DNA of 34,867 bases, from positions 1 to 34,867 of the IMG/VR virus record IMGVR_UViG_3300007345_000121. One strand, 5' to 3'. Below, one piece after another: positions 1 through 5,178 of the stretch. Made by a program: the position numbers and the translations under genes. Source of the stretch: a virus. Within the stretch, counting starts at the first letter, position 1, and each line of letters begins with the position of its first letter. The notes below the pieces were generated by a model. It ran no database searches. It was not told the DNA's origin and saw nothing but the letters and a program-made list of their open reading frames with translations.

Positions 1-340
1 GAGCGGGTGTCGCGGGCTTCGGGCGAGTTTCTGTGTTTTCCGACTTGAACTCGGTTACGCTAGCCTCGATCAGCAGGCCGAGCCTCATCTTGAAGCCAGG
101 CAGGATCCGACGCATTTCCGCCAACAGGATGTCGTCGGGTTCTGAACCGTCCGACTCGATCCAGACGTTCCAAGTTACCTCAAACTCTTCTTCTGTTGGA
201 TACTTTTCAATATAGATATGGAATCCTTCGTATCCAGATACTAAAGGTTTCTTGTCAACAATAACAATTTTTGAGGCTGCAGCTCGAATAATCGAGTTAC
301 CGCCGAGTAGTTGCAGAATATCGGCGGAGCTAAAAATCAT
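1..340 (-). CDS. Hypothetical protein, 3' end outside window
   Basis: The frame is open from an ATG at 338-340 to the left edge of the window, so at least 113 codons are visible and the C-terminus is missing. The N-terminus begins MIFSSADILQLLGGNSIIRA, followed by an alternating hydrophobic and acidic stretch (about residues 25-60, ending in a VTWNVWIES-like segment) that looks like a compact alpha/beta protein. I do not recognise the family. The gene diverges from the small plus-strand operon starting at 406. The 65-bp gap holds one TAGGNANNCTA element in each orientation, which supports this start. Any function would be a guess. Confidence 0.75.
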   Translation of the reverse strand, partial: MIFSSADILQLLGGNSIIRAAASKIVIVDKKPLVSGYEGFHIYIEKYPTEEEFEVTWNVWIESDGSEPDDILLAEMRRILPGFKMRLGLLIEASVTEFKSENTETRPKPATPA

Positions 341-361
341 TGCACTTGACTGCCTCAGAGG

Positions 362-372
362 TAGGATTCCTA
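362..372 (-). promoter_or_regulatory. TAGGNANNCTA element upstream of gene at 340
   Basis: Coding-strand sequence TAGGAATCCTA. The core ends 22 nt before the ATG at 340. It sits three bases from an oppositely oriented copy (375-385), as expected for a divergent promoter pair. Confidence 0.6.
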
Positions 373-374
373 CA

Positions 375-385
375 TAGGTATTCTA
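375..385 (+). promoter_or_regulatory. TAGGNANNCTA element upstream of plus-strand operon
   Basis: Plus-strand sequence TAGGTATTCTA. The core ends 21 nt before the ATG at 406. It is the only plus-oriented copy seen, and it precedes the only multi-gene plus-strand operon, so the element is directional. Confidence 0.65.
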
Positions 386-405
386 CGGCAGTTCAAGTAT
401 TTCCA

Positions 406-582
406 ATGGAGTTCGCCGCTCTCGCAGGCCTGTTGTTGTTCCTGTCATCTGAAGTCATTAGCTATTTGCCTATCCGTGAAAACGGTGTGCTTCAAGCAAT
501 CCTTGGCAGCCTCCAGAAAGCATTCCCCAAGCCCGACAAGGATGCGTTTATCAAGGAGGAAGAAGAGAAGGAAGAAGAGTGA
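406..582 (+). CDS. Small membrane protein, holin-like candidate
   Basis: 58 residues from the ATG at 406. The upstream in-frame TTG at 340 would place the regulatory element inside the gene, so it is rejected. The first ~22 residues (MEFAALAGLLLFLSSEVISY) form one hydrophobic segment, followed by a short linker and a very acidic C-terminus rich in Glu (residues 50-58). Small single-span proteins with charged tails are common in phage lysis modules, and similar short 'LLxSSEVIxxLP' proteins are known to me from cyanophages without a proven role. Its stop overlaps the GTG start of the next gene. Calling it a holin is an inference from topology only. Confidence 0.7.
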   Translation: MEFAALAGLLLFLSSEVISYLPIRENGVLQAILGSLQKAFPKPDKDAFIKEEEEKEEE

Positions 583-842
583 ACTGGCGAGCGATCGTCG
601 TAGATGCAATTAAAGGGCTTTGGGATAGAGGCATCCGAAACATGGATGTTTTCCTGAGGCCCCTTTATGATGCGTGGTTTGACGACTGGGTTGACTGGAA
701 AACACAACAAGCAATGGAAGAACTCGACAAGCAAATTGAAGAGATCCTTGAGGCAAGCGAAGACCTGGACTCTCCGGTGTATACTGAAGACGGAGAAGAG
801 ATCAGACTGACGGCACCTTGGTATGACAGAACTGACGATTAG
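579..842 (+). CDS. Hypothetical acidic protein
   Basis: 87 residues from a GTG at 579 that overlaps the preceding TGA (GTGA), with a purine-rich Shine-Dalgarno region (GGAGGAAGAAGAGAAGG) inside the end of the upstream gene. The sequence has a Trp-rich amphipathic N-terminal half (W3, W15, W33, W37, W40) and a helical Glu-rich stretch (QQAMEELDKQIEEILEASED), then an acidic end. No transmembrane segment and no family recognised. Middle gene of a translationally coupled three-gene unit. Confidence 0.7.
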   Translation: MNWRAIVVDAIKGLWDRGIRNMDVFLRPLYDAWFDDWVDWKTQQAMEELDKQIEEILEASEDLDSPVYTEDGEEIRLTAPWYDRTDD

Positions 843-1017
843 ACAAGCTTGCGATTTGCTTTACAGAGGAAAAAGTAATGTGCCGAATGCCGCCAGGATG
901 TGTGGCCTGCCCAAAGAAGAGCTGTTTAGAGTTTTCTCCGAATACGCAAAAGCCATCCCCATTGACGAGGATGACTGGCGTAGCGACGTCGAGCCGGGCT
1001 GGCCTTATATCACTTAA
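823..1017 (+). CDS. Small helix-turn-helix-like protein
   Basis: 64 residues from an ATG that overlaps the end of the preceding gene by 20 nt. The middle segment (about residues 7-41; DLLYRGKSNVPNAARMCGLP then EELFRVFSEYA) reads like a short helix-turn-helix with a 'NAARMCGLPKEEL' recognition turn, as in small phage DNA-binding proteins. The C-terminus is acidic. It ends three bases before the stop of a convergent minus-strand gene. A regulatory role is possible but inferred from the helical pattern alone. Confidence 0.65.
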   Translation: MTELTIRQACDLLYRGKSNVPNAARMCGLPKEELFRVFSEYAKAIPIDEDDWRSDVEPGWPYIT

Positions 1018-1020
1018 GGA

Positions 1021-1173
1021 TCACTTCTTGCCGTAAGGCTTCTTGGCGCCCTTCTTCGGAGCAGCTTTGCCGCCGAAGGGGGGCTTTTTGCCAGCGGCTT
1101 TGGGATCCTTCTTAGCATCCTTCCCTTTCATCTTAGCCAGGAAGGCAGGAGGCATTTTCTTTTTGGCGGCCAT
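1021..1173 (-). CDS. Lys-rich 50-residue basic protein
   Basis: ATG at 1171-1173, stop TGA at 1021-1023, 50 residues. The sequence is dominated by Lys, Ala, Pro and Gly (starts MAAKKKMPPAFLAKMKGKDA), consistent with a small DNA- or RNA-binding or capsid-internal protein. It has its own TAGGGATCCTA element 23 nt upstream, whose TAG is the stop of the preceding membrane-protein gene. It resembles the other Lys-rich proteins of this cluster (1613-1921 and 2143-2466) in composition. No enzymatic motif. Confidence 0.7.
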   Translation of the reverse strand: MAAKKKMPPAFLAKMKGKDAKKDPKAAGKKPPFGGKAAPKKGAKKPYGKK

Positions 1174-1195
1174 TGAAGTAAAGGCAAATACCCAC

Positions 1196-1206
1196 TAGGA
1201 TCCCTA
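1196..1206 (-). promoter_or_regulatory. TAGGNANNCTA element upstream of gene at 1173
   Basis: Coding-strand TAGGGATCCTA, core 23 nt before the ATG. The first three bases are the stop codon of the gene at 1204-1443. Confidence 0.6.
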
Positions 1207-1443
1207 AAAGAAGAGCACTGTAATAATCTTATACAAAGACGCTAGGCCGAATACCAGGCTGGCTCCAATGGTTGTCCACGATCGCGCCCTGACGCTATGG
1301 GGCGTAAGAAAAAACTCGCCGATCAGGTAAAGGGTAGCACCTACAAATACTTTGTCGAACATCAGCAAAACATAGCCCGACAGAAACAGGACATTTGCTA
1401 TGTCGCGCAAGTTGTCGGTATAGTCCTTATGGTATGGTTTCAT
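1204..1443 (-). CDS. Small integral membrane protein
   Basis: 79 residues. After a charged N-terminus (MKPYHKDYTDNLRD) there are two or three hydrophobic segments: about residues 15-33, 34-46 (GATLYLIGEFFL) and 58-78. The start ATG overlaps the stop of the upstream membrane-protein gene (ATGA), so the two are translationally coupled. Two adjacent small membrane proteins fit a holin/antiholin or other envelope function, but there is no family-specific motif and no endolysin in the window. Confidence 0.65.
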   Translation of the reverse strand: MKPYHKDYTDNLRDIANVLFLSGYVLLMFDKVFVGATLYLIGEFFLTPHSVRARSWTTIGASLVFGLASLYKIITVLFF

Positions 1444-1619
1444 TTAGGAGCCAGTGGCGTCATCAACGCCAGCAGAATCGCGACGTAGGTTTCCGCCGCC
1501 CTCTGAAAGATGACAGGATCTTTTGCCCTAAAACCCAGGAAAGTAAGATGGGAAACCATCAAGATGCCGAGCAGTGTCAGTACAGCGCCTTGACGGCTGG
1601 GCAGGCCAGGTTTCACCAT
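1440..1619 (-). CDS. Small membrane protein, 59 residues
   Basis: ATG at 1617-1619, TGA at 1440-1442. The start overlaps the 3' end of the basic-protein gene (stop at 1613-1615) and the stop overlaps the next ATG, so it sits in a coupled string of genes. Two hydrophobic stretches are visible: residues 10-30 (QGAVLTLLGILMVSHLTFLG) and 47-58 (TYVAILLALMTPLA). Topology would suit a small holin or antiholin paired with the 79-residue protein downstream. The gene is inferred from perfect fit between neighbours rather than from homology. Confidence 0.6.
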   Translation of the reverse strand: MVKPGLPSRQGAVLTLLGILMVSHLTFLGFRAKDPVIFQRAAETYVAILLALMTPLAPK

Positions 1620-1921
1620 TTTGCTCGGTCCGCCCAGTAAGCGGCTGACATTTTGCCCTTGGCGATGTTTTTGGCATGACGCGCCTTGAAGCTTGCACGC
1701 TTCTTCTTCATAGCGGCGGACTCGCCCTTCTTGGGCTTGCCAGCGGTTTTGGCGCCCTGTTCGCCAAAGCGAATAAGCTTGGTCTTGCCTCCTTCTTTTG
1801 CAAGTACCACATGACTCTTGGTGGGATGGCCAGGAGTGCGCTTTGGCTTGTTATAACCCGACAGGCCGTTCTTAGCGAGCCTTGGATCCTTTTTTGACCC
1901 CTTTGGTTTTCTTGCCGCCAT
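1613..1921 (-). CDS. Conserved basic phage protein (RFG.QG family)
   Basis: 102 residues, strongly basic. Recognisable features are GYNKPKRTPGHPTKSHVVLA (residues 22-41), KLIRFGEQG (48-56) and a C-terminal SFKARHAKNIAKGKMSAAYW block. I recognise this pattern from a widespread family of unknown function in cyanophages and other aquatic phages. It is probably a nucleic-acid-associated protein. The start at 1921 lies 22 nt downstream of an AAGACT core of the intergenic element. It is followed by the two coupled membrane-protein genes. Confidence 0.85.
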   Translation of the reverse strand: MAARKPKGSKKDPRLAKNGLSGYNKPKRTPGHPTKSHVVLAKEGGKTKLIRFGEQGAKTAGKPKKGESAAMKKKRASFKARHAKNIAKGKMSAAYWADRAKW

Positions 1922-1941
1922 TTGCCTTACTGGAAGTCTTT

Positions 1942-2055
1942 TTAGTCTTCCCAGTCATCTGAGCTGTCACGAGAGGGAGCGCCATTTTGCTTTACAAGTA
2001 AGAGGACAAGTATTAAAGAAAGGGCAGTCAGACCTCGTGCAAGGAGACTCTGCAT
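1942..2055 (-). CDS. 37-residue single-span membrane protein (overlapping frame)
   Basis: ATG at 2053-2055 and TAA at 1942-1944, read in a different frame from the Cys-rich gene at 1967-2146, which it overlaps by 89 nt. Residues 3-22 (LLARGLTALSLILVLLLVKQ) form one transmembrane helix, followed by a short acidic tail ending in DDWED. The stop lies inside the TAGG-type element for the next gene, as happens for several certain genes here, which favours it being real. It is short and has no recognised homologue in my knowledge. Confidence 0.4.
   Translation of the reverse strand: MQSLLARGLTALSLILVLLLVKQNGAPSRDSSDDWED
1943..1953 (-). promoter_or_regulatory. TAGGNANNCTA-type element upstream of gene at 1921
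   Basis: Coding-strand TGGGAAGACTA, core 22 nt before the ATG. The CTAA end provides the stop of the 37-residue frame. Confidence 0.5.
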
Positions 2056-2146
2056 GTCCGAGTAATTGGCAGCTTTGGGCCGCAGCAATATTCAGCTTTT
2101 CCTCAAGGCTGTCAAGGTAAGCGAGAACAGAGTTTACCGGGGTCAC
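1967..2146 (-). CDS. Small Cys-rich protein
   Basis: 59 residues from a GTG at 2144-2146 that overlaps the preceding TGA (GTGA). The N-terminal half is helical (VNSVLAYLDSLEEKLNIAAA). The C-terminal half holds five cysteines (C26, C36, C41, C47, C51) spaced C-x9-C-x4-C-x5-C-x3-C within HAESPCTRSDCPFFNTCPLT, consistent with a small metal-binding site. Translational coupling to the basic protein upstream supports the start. Function unknown. A zinc or iron-sulphur knuckle is an inference from spacing. Confidence 0.65.
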   Translation of the reverse strand: MTPVNSVLAYLDSLEEKLNIAAAQSCQLLGHAESPCTRSDCPFFNTCPLTCKAKWRSLS

Positions 2147-2466
2147 GATTTTCTTGGCCTGTAACCAGGCTTAGACTTCCTTGTTCCCTTACCATTCGCC
2201 AACCTTCCATTCTTGCCGTGTCCGTTTCTTGCTCGATTTTTTGAACTATTCTCCAATTTGAAGCCGCCGCCAGCGACATGGCTGACATCCGGACCACCCT
2301 TGCCCATAATGCCGCGAGCGCGGCGCTCTTTACCAAGTTCCGCCCGATACTTCTTGGCTTTACTGGTCGAGTTGCGCTTTTTGTCGTAGGCAAGTTTTTT
2401 CTTGTACGACTCAGGATTGCTCTTGTAGAAATCAGCGGTGCTCCGCTTTCTCTTTCTCTCAGCCAT
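2143..2466 (-). CDS. Conserved basic protein (SKNRARNGHGKNGR family)
   Basis: 107 residues from the ATG at 2464-2466. A longer in-frame version starting at 2556 would lie almost wholly inside the upstream gene. The sequence has YKSNPESYKKKLAYDKKRNS near the N-terminus, KKYRAELGKERRARGIMGKG in the middle and SSKNRARNGHGKNGR near the C-terminus. I recognise this arrangement from T4-like cyanophage and other aquatic-virus proteins of unknown role. The strongly basic composition suggests binding to packaged DNA. The start overlaps the stop of the coiled-coil membrane protein upstream by 8 nt. Confidence 0.8.
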   Translation of the reverse strand: MAERKRKRSTADFYKSNPESYKKKLAYDKKRNSTSKAKKYRAELGKERRARGIMGKGGPDVSHVAGGGFKLENSSKNRARNGHGKNGRLANGKGTRKSKPGYRPRKS

Positions 2467-2761
2467 TTTTGTAATCCTCGTATTTAGAAAGCCGGCCGCG
2501 AAGTTTTTGGATGTCTTCTGCTTGGTGGAATACGTGGTAGTCAAGCTTTTCTTCAAAACGAGCCAAGGTCTTGAAAAGTCGCTCCATATTCAGTTCAAAC
2601 TCTTCTTTGGTGAGATACTTTTCCGCTAACTTAAGTTCAAGTTTGTCGGTAGCACCTTCGGCCCTCAAGGCAATCTGAACCGCGTTTTCGGCTCTACGCC
2701 AAGTAAAGCCACCCCAGCCAAGAATGGCGGTCAATGCAAAAACGAGTACATACTCAGGCAT
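2459..2761 (-). CDS. Membrane-anchored coiled-coil protein
   Basis: 100 residues if started at the ATG at 2761 (MPEYVLVFALTAILGWGG), 107 if started at the ATG at 2782. I prefer 2761 because the TAGGTAGCCTA element then ends 24 nt upstream, as elsewhere, whereas 2782 leaves only 3 nt. Residues 4-20 form one transmembrane helix. The remainder is a long charged helix (YLTKEEFELNMERLFKTLAR, then EEKLDYHVFHQAEDIQKLRG) typical of a coiled coil. This resembles small phage membrane proteins with a cytoplasmic or periplasmic coiled coil, including spanin-like proteins, but no lipoprotein partner is visible. Confidence 0.75.
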   Translation of the reverse strand: MPEYVLVFALTAILGWGGFTWRRAENAVQIALRAEGATDKLELKLAEKYLTKEEFELNMERLFKTLARFEEKLDYHVFHQAEDIQKLRGRLSKYEDYKNG

Positions 2762-2784
2762 TAACAGAATCTTGACTGACATTG

Positions 2785-2795
2785 TAGGCTACCTA
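2785..2795 (-). promoter_or_regulatory. TAGGNANNCTA element upstream of gene at 2761
   Basis: Coding-strand TAGGTAGCCTA, a perfect match. Its TAG is the stop of the gene at 2793-2969. The core is 24 nt before the ATG at 2761. Confidence 0.6.
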
Positions 2796-2969
2796 GAGAT
2801 CGCTACCGTCAAGGTTCTTCTGTCCTGGTTCATAGCCAATTCCGCCAAGCCCTGTTACGGGATCATCAATTTCCAGCTCTGCTTGCTTCTTGGGAAAGCT
2901 CGCATCCACGTCTTGATCAATATTAACCCCATCAATGTAGCGAGGGCCAACCGAGTAAGTGATTTCCAT
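2793..2969 (-). CDS. Hypothetical 58-residue protein
   Basis: ATG at 2967-2969, TAG at 2793-2795. Acidic, starting MEITYSVGPRYIDGVNIDQD, with a Gly-rich C-terminal half (DDPVTGLGGIGYEPGQKN). No hydrophobic segment and no recognised family. Its own element (AAGGTACCCTA) lies 22 nt upstream inside a strong inverted repeat, and the stop codon is embedded in the next element. This tight fit between signals supports the gene despite its size. Confidence 0.65.
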   Translation of the reverse strand: MEITYSVGPRYIDGVNIDQDVDASFPKKQAELEIDDPVTGLGGIGYEPGQKNLDGSDL

Positions 2970-2974
2970 TAAAA

Positions 2975-2997
2975 TACCCCAGCATAATGCTAGGGTA
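2975..2997 (-). terminator. Inverted repeat next to start of 2969 gene; terminator-like or operator
   Basis: TACCCCAGCAT (2975-2985) and ATGCTAGGGTA (2987-2997) pair over 11 bp with one mismatch and a one-base centre. On the minus strand the hairpin is followed by TTTT and then immediately by the ATG at 2969. One arm contains most of the TAGG-type element. It could terminate transcription from the HeH gene upstream or bind a dimeric regulator. The short loop fits a DNA palindrome better than an RNA hairpin. Confidence 0.45.
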
Positions 2998-3001
2998 CCT
3001 T
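2991..3001 (-). promoter_or_regulatory. TAGGNANNCTA-type element upstream of gene at 2969
   Basis: Coding-strand AAGGTACCCTA, core 22 nt before the ATG. It overlaps the inverted repeat at 2975-2997. Confidence 0.5.
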
Positions 3002-3026
3002 TTGTTAATCAATACCGCTTAAGCGA

Positions 3027-3374
3027 TCAACCCTTAGCCTGGTAATCTTTGCAAATCTCTAAGATTTCAAATTTAGGCTGATTTGGCTTGAACTCAAGAC
3101 CGTGCTCTTCTGCGTATTCAATCAATTCGATTTTGGTCATGTCGTCAAGAGTCTCTCCGACTACTTCGACCGCAGTCTCGAAATCGAAAGCATCGCCACC
3201 GACTTCGACGGCCACCTCAGGCAGCTTCTTCTCGACCTTTGGAGGCTTGGGCAGCTCAGCGCCCTCTTCGACAAAACCTTGTTCCCGGAGTTCTCGTGCT
3301 TGAATGGTAAAGAAAGCTTCACGCCGCACCCCATCTTTCACGAAGTAGGTGGGCCTCTTACGTAGATGTGCCAT
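3027..3374 (-). CDS. Phage protein with C-terminal HeH/SAP-like domain
   Basis: 115 residues. The N-terminus (MAHLRKRPTYFVKDGVRREA) is followed by a Pro/Glu/Val-rich linker (about residues 40-70). The last ~40 residues (TKIELIEYAEEHGLEF, then PKFEILEICKDYQ) show the helix-extended loop-helix pattern of HeH/LEM or SAP-like domains. Such domains occur at the C-terminus of small head or connector proteins next to phage capsid genes. Its start codon directly follows the T-run of a terminator, and no TAGG element is seen, which is unlike its neighbours. Confidence 0.75.
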   Translation of the reverse strand: MAHLRKRPTYFVKDGVRREAFFTIQARELREQGFVEEGAELPKPPKVEKKLPEVAVEVGGDAFDFETAVEVVGETLDDMTKIELIEYAEEHGLEFKPNQPKFEILEICKDYQAKG

Positions 3375-3400
3375 AAAAAAAGGGGCCGTATAGACCCCTT
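3375..3400 (-). terminator. Rho-independent terminator downstream of HNH gene
   Basis: On the minus strand AAGGGG, a loop containing TCTATACGG, then CCCC and seven T. It lies between the HNH gene stop (3425) and the next ATG (3374), with the T-run abutting the ATG. Confidence 0.7.
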
Positions 3401-3424
3401 ATGATTCCGAATTAAGCTAGAGAT

Positions 3425-3916
3425 TTATCGGCGGTCTTCCTGGATCGCTTGCCAGGCCTCTTCTTCGGTGCGGAATGTACCCAGGTATTTTTTCCTACCT
3501 CTCCTTCCAGATCCTGGGACATGGTACTGGACCTGCCAGCGTCCAGAGCTTAACAAGGACACCCCAGGGTATCGAGACGTTCCCCCTCTCCATCGCTGGT
3601 TCTGAGCCTGAAGATAGCTATCGGCCAGTCGGAGATTGGATGCGCTATTGTCGCCTTTTTCTCTATTTTTGTGGTCTACGGTCAGGCAGGGGTTAGCCTG
3701 ATTTTCTAGGGCCCACACAACGCGATGGCATCTGTAATCCTTACCCTGTATGCGGATCTTCCAGTAGCCCTTCTGTCCGAGGGAGCCAGCCATCTGGCCA
3801 AGCATGCGCTTCTTATTGCTGGCAGGGGCTTTCTTCCAGCGCAGTCCGCTGCCAAGCTCGGGAGCCAATTCCAGGTGCTCATTAACCCAGGTGAGGGGGA
3901 TAGGGATGAAAGGCAT
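3425..3916 (-). CDS. HNH homing endonuclease with AP2-like DNA-binding domain
   Basis: 163 residues. The HNH_3-type core is visible as YRCHRVVWAL (H64), LTVDHKNREKGDNSASNLR (D81-H82, N90/N94). The C-terminal part SRYPGVSLLSSGRWQVQY followed by RKKYLGTFRTEEEAW (about 115-158) is an AP2-like DNA-binding domain. Free-standing HNH/AP2 proteins cut DNA at specific sites to spread themselves. The gene is bracketed by terminators (3375-3400 and 3939-3960) and lacks the TAGG element that precedes native genes, which fits insertion as a selfish element into the capsid cluster. Confidence 0.93.
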   Translation of the reverse strand: MPFIPIPLTWVNEHLELAPELGSGLRWKKAPASNKKRMLGQMAGSLGQKGYWKIRIQGKDYRCHRVVWALENQANPCLTVDHKNREKGDNSASNLRLADSYLQAQNQRWRGGTSRYPGVSLLSSGRWQVQYHVPGSGRRGRKKYLGTFRTEEEAWQAIQEDRR

Positions 3917-3938
3917 TGTCGTTGATGTATGGGGCCAG

Positions 3939-3960
3939 AAAAGGGGCTCAGTGGCCCCTT
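3939..3960 (-). terminator. Rho-independent terminator downstream of decoration-like gene
   Basis: On the minus strand AAGGGGC, CACTGA loop, GCCCCTT, then TT. It lies between the stop of the 111-residue gene (3989) and the HNH start (3916). Confidence 0.7.
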
Positions 3961-3988
3961 GACTGTATTCAGTTTAGGGGGCTAGCGA

Positions 3989-4324
3989 CTACCGACGCGG
4001 ACCATCAACCAGCTCATAGAAAACGCCACCCACGGTGCCAGCGCTCAGGGTGTAGACCACGTTGTTGTCAGCGGAGCAGAGTGCGCCACGGACATGGCCG
4101 ATCACCACGCCGTTGGGATCAGCGTCAGCTGCAGCCAGGACGATTGCCTCACCGCCCAGGGTCACGGTAGCGTCGCCACCAGCCAGGTTGACGGCGATCA
4201 CGCGGATGGTCTTGGCGTTGGTCAGGGTCACAGCAGCTGCTGCGGGGGTGGTCACGGGAATCTCGCACAGGGCGTCGAGATTAAAGCCTTCGCGGGGGAA
4301 AAGGCCAGTAGAACGTTGTGCCAT
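3989..4324 (-). CDS. Small structural protein, candidate capsid decoration protein (paralogue A)
   Basis: 111 residues, Ala/Val/Gly/Thr-rich and apparently all beta. The N-terminus MAQRSTGLFPREGFNLD and the C-terminal ELVDGPRR are shared with the 133-residue neighbour (4397-4798), so the two are paralogues. It has the strongest translation signal of the cluster (TAAGGAG, 9 nt before the ATG) and a 5' leader with a hairpin, which points to high expression as expected of a capsid accessory or decoration protein. Position two to four genes after the major capsid gene agrees. The decoration role is inferred; no family is recognised. Confidence 0.8.
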   Translation of the reverse strand: MAQRSTGLFPREGFNLDALCEIPVTTPAAAAVTLTNAKTIRVIAVNLAGGDATVTLGGEAIVLAAADADPNGVVIGHVRGALCSADNNVVYTLSAGTVGGVFYELVDGPRR

Positions 4325-4347
4325 TTAAGGAACTCCTTAGGAAAGAT

Positions 4348-4376
4348 GACCCCTCTCGTAGAGAGTAGAGCGGGTC
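4348..4376 (-). promoter_or_regulatory. Hairpin in leader of 4324 gene
   Basis: GACCC/GGGTC outer stem and CTCTC-gta-GAGAG inner stem lie between the TAGG element (4386-4396) and the strong Shine-Dalgarno sequence TAAGGAG (4333-4339). It could stabilise the mRNA of an abundant protein. There is no T-run, so it is not a terminator. Confidence 0.4.
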
Positions 4377-4385
4377 GTTACAAAA

Positions 4386-4396
4386 TAGTATGCCGA
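4386..4396 (-). promoter_or_regulatory. TAGGNANNCTA-type element, long-leader gene at 4324
   Basis: Coding-strand TCGGCATACTA directly after the stop of the 133-residue gene. It is 62 nt from the start codon, so here the element is not tied to the ribosome site. This favours a transcription signal. Confidence 0.55.
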
Positions 4397-4798
4397 TCAG
4401 CGAGCGGGGCTGTCAACCAGTTCGACTGCGATAAAGTCAAAAGTCAAGGACTGGCCAGTGCCAGTGTTGTCAGCGCCATCAGTGATGGTATAGACCGACT
4501 CGGTCGGACTTGTCAGGCCAAAACCGCGATGATGCGCGATGTAGGTACCATTGGCATCAAGCTTTGCCAGGAACTCGTCGATCGTAAAGCTGAAAACTTC
4601 GCCACCAATCTCATAAGAGAATGTGCCAGCTCCACCATCGCCCGTGGCCGCGACTTCCGCAGCATTAACGATAACTACACGAAAACTGCGAACATTAGCC
4701 AGGTTGACGGGTGTTACTGTTGAAACAGCAAAGATAGCAAATGAGTTGTCAAGATTGAACCCTTCGCGAGGAAAGATTCCAGTAGAACGAGCAGCCAT
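4397..4798 (-). CDS. Small structural protein, candidate capsid decoration protein (paralogue B)
   Basis: 133 residues, beta-rich. It shares the N-terminal motif RSTGIFPREGFNLD and C-terminal ELVDSPAR with the following 111-residue protein, with an insertion in the middle (about residues 55-110). The tandem pair therefore arose by duplication and divergence. A related RSTGIF motif occurs near the C-terminus of the head-completion candidate at 33976-34482, which hints that the motif is a docking segment. Role inferred from position beside the capsid gene. Confidence 0.8.
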   Translation of the reverse strand: MAARSTGIFPREGFNLDNSFAIFAVSTVTPVNLANVRSFRVVIVNAAEVAATGDGGAGTFSYEIGGEVFSFTIDEFLAKLDANGTYIAHHRGFGLTSPTESVYTITDGADNTGTGQSLTFDFIAVELVDSPAR

Positions 4799-4822
4799 TG
4801 AAGGGTACTATAGAATACTGCT

Positions 4823-4833
4823 TAGGTTGCCTA
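4823..4833 (-). promoter_or_regulatory. TAGGNANNCTA element upstream of gene at 4798
   Basis: Coding-strand TAGGCAACCTA, whose TAG is the stop of the 103-residue gene. Core 25 nt before the ATG. Confidence 0.6.
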
Positions 4834-5142
4834 CTGATCACCCCTGAACCATTTGCGCTTATTTTGGAACCAGGCAGCAAGGTCTGCTGGGTCCTGCGGG
4901 CCAACCAGATGATCAGAGGGGTCTGGCTCTCCCAGGTCCATCGCCTGACAGAATTCATCTAGACTTGTCGGCTCTTCCTCTTGAAAAGCTGCACGACGGG
5001 CCTGTCGTAGCCAGGTGGCTACAGTTGGGTTGCGATCTGCCCACTTTTGGATCCATACCATGTCCTCGTAAGCAACGTCAGCCTTCGCTCTAATTCTTGC
5101 GCAGATAAACTCAATTCGTTGCCTGGTCTGAGGAGTTAGCAT
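4831..5142 (-). CDS. Hypothetical protein (cyanophage-type, Trp-rich)
   Basis: 103 residues, mostly helical. Notable segments are MVWIQKWADRNPTVATWLRQ (about 28-47), LDEFCQAMDLGEPDPSDHLV (about 61-80) and a C-terminal AWFQNKRKWFRGDQ. I recall similar small proteins with the GEPDPS.HL.GPQDP motif from cyanophages, always without assigned function. It lies between the capsid cluster and the decoration-like pair and has its own upstream element variant, so it is probably expressed late. Confidence 0.75.
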   Translation of the reverse strand: MLTPQTRQRIEFICARIRAKADVAYEDMVWIQKWADRNPTVATWLRQARRAAFQEEEPTSLDEFCQAMDLGEPDPSDHLVGPQDPADLAAWFQNKRKWFRGDQ

Positions 5143-5157
5143 GTGTCACTCGCGTCG

Positions 5158-5171
5158 TAGTATTGTACCAA
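5158..5171 (-). promoter_or_regulatory. Element variant upstream of gene at 5142
   Basis: Coding-strand TTGGTACAATACTA. It keeps the GG and CTA ends but has three extra bases. It also contains TGGTACAAT, an extended -10-like sequence 19 nt before the ATG. Confidence 0.5.
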
Positions 5172-5178
5172 ATCAACC

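Noticed and set aside
2172-2182. Further element-like AAGGAAGTCTA before the Cys-rich gene at 2146
   Set aside because: It lies inside the upstream coding region and the gene is already coupled by a GTGA overlap. It may be chance.
2485-2495. Element-like CCGGCTTTCTA before the gene at 2466
   Set aside because: It lacks the conserved A and sits within the preceding gene, whose stop overlaps the start.
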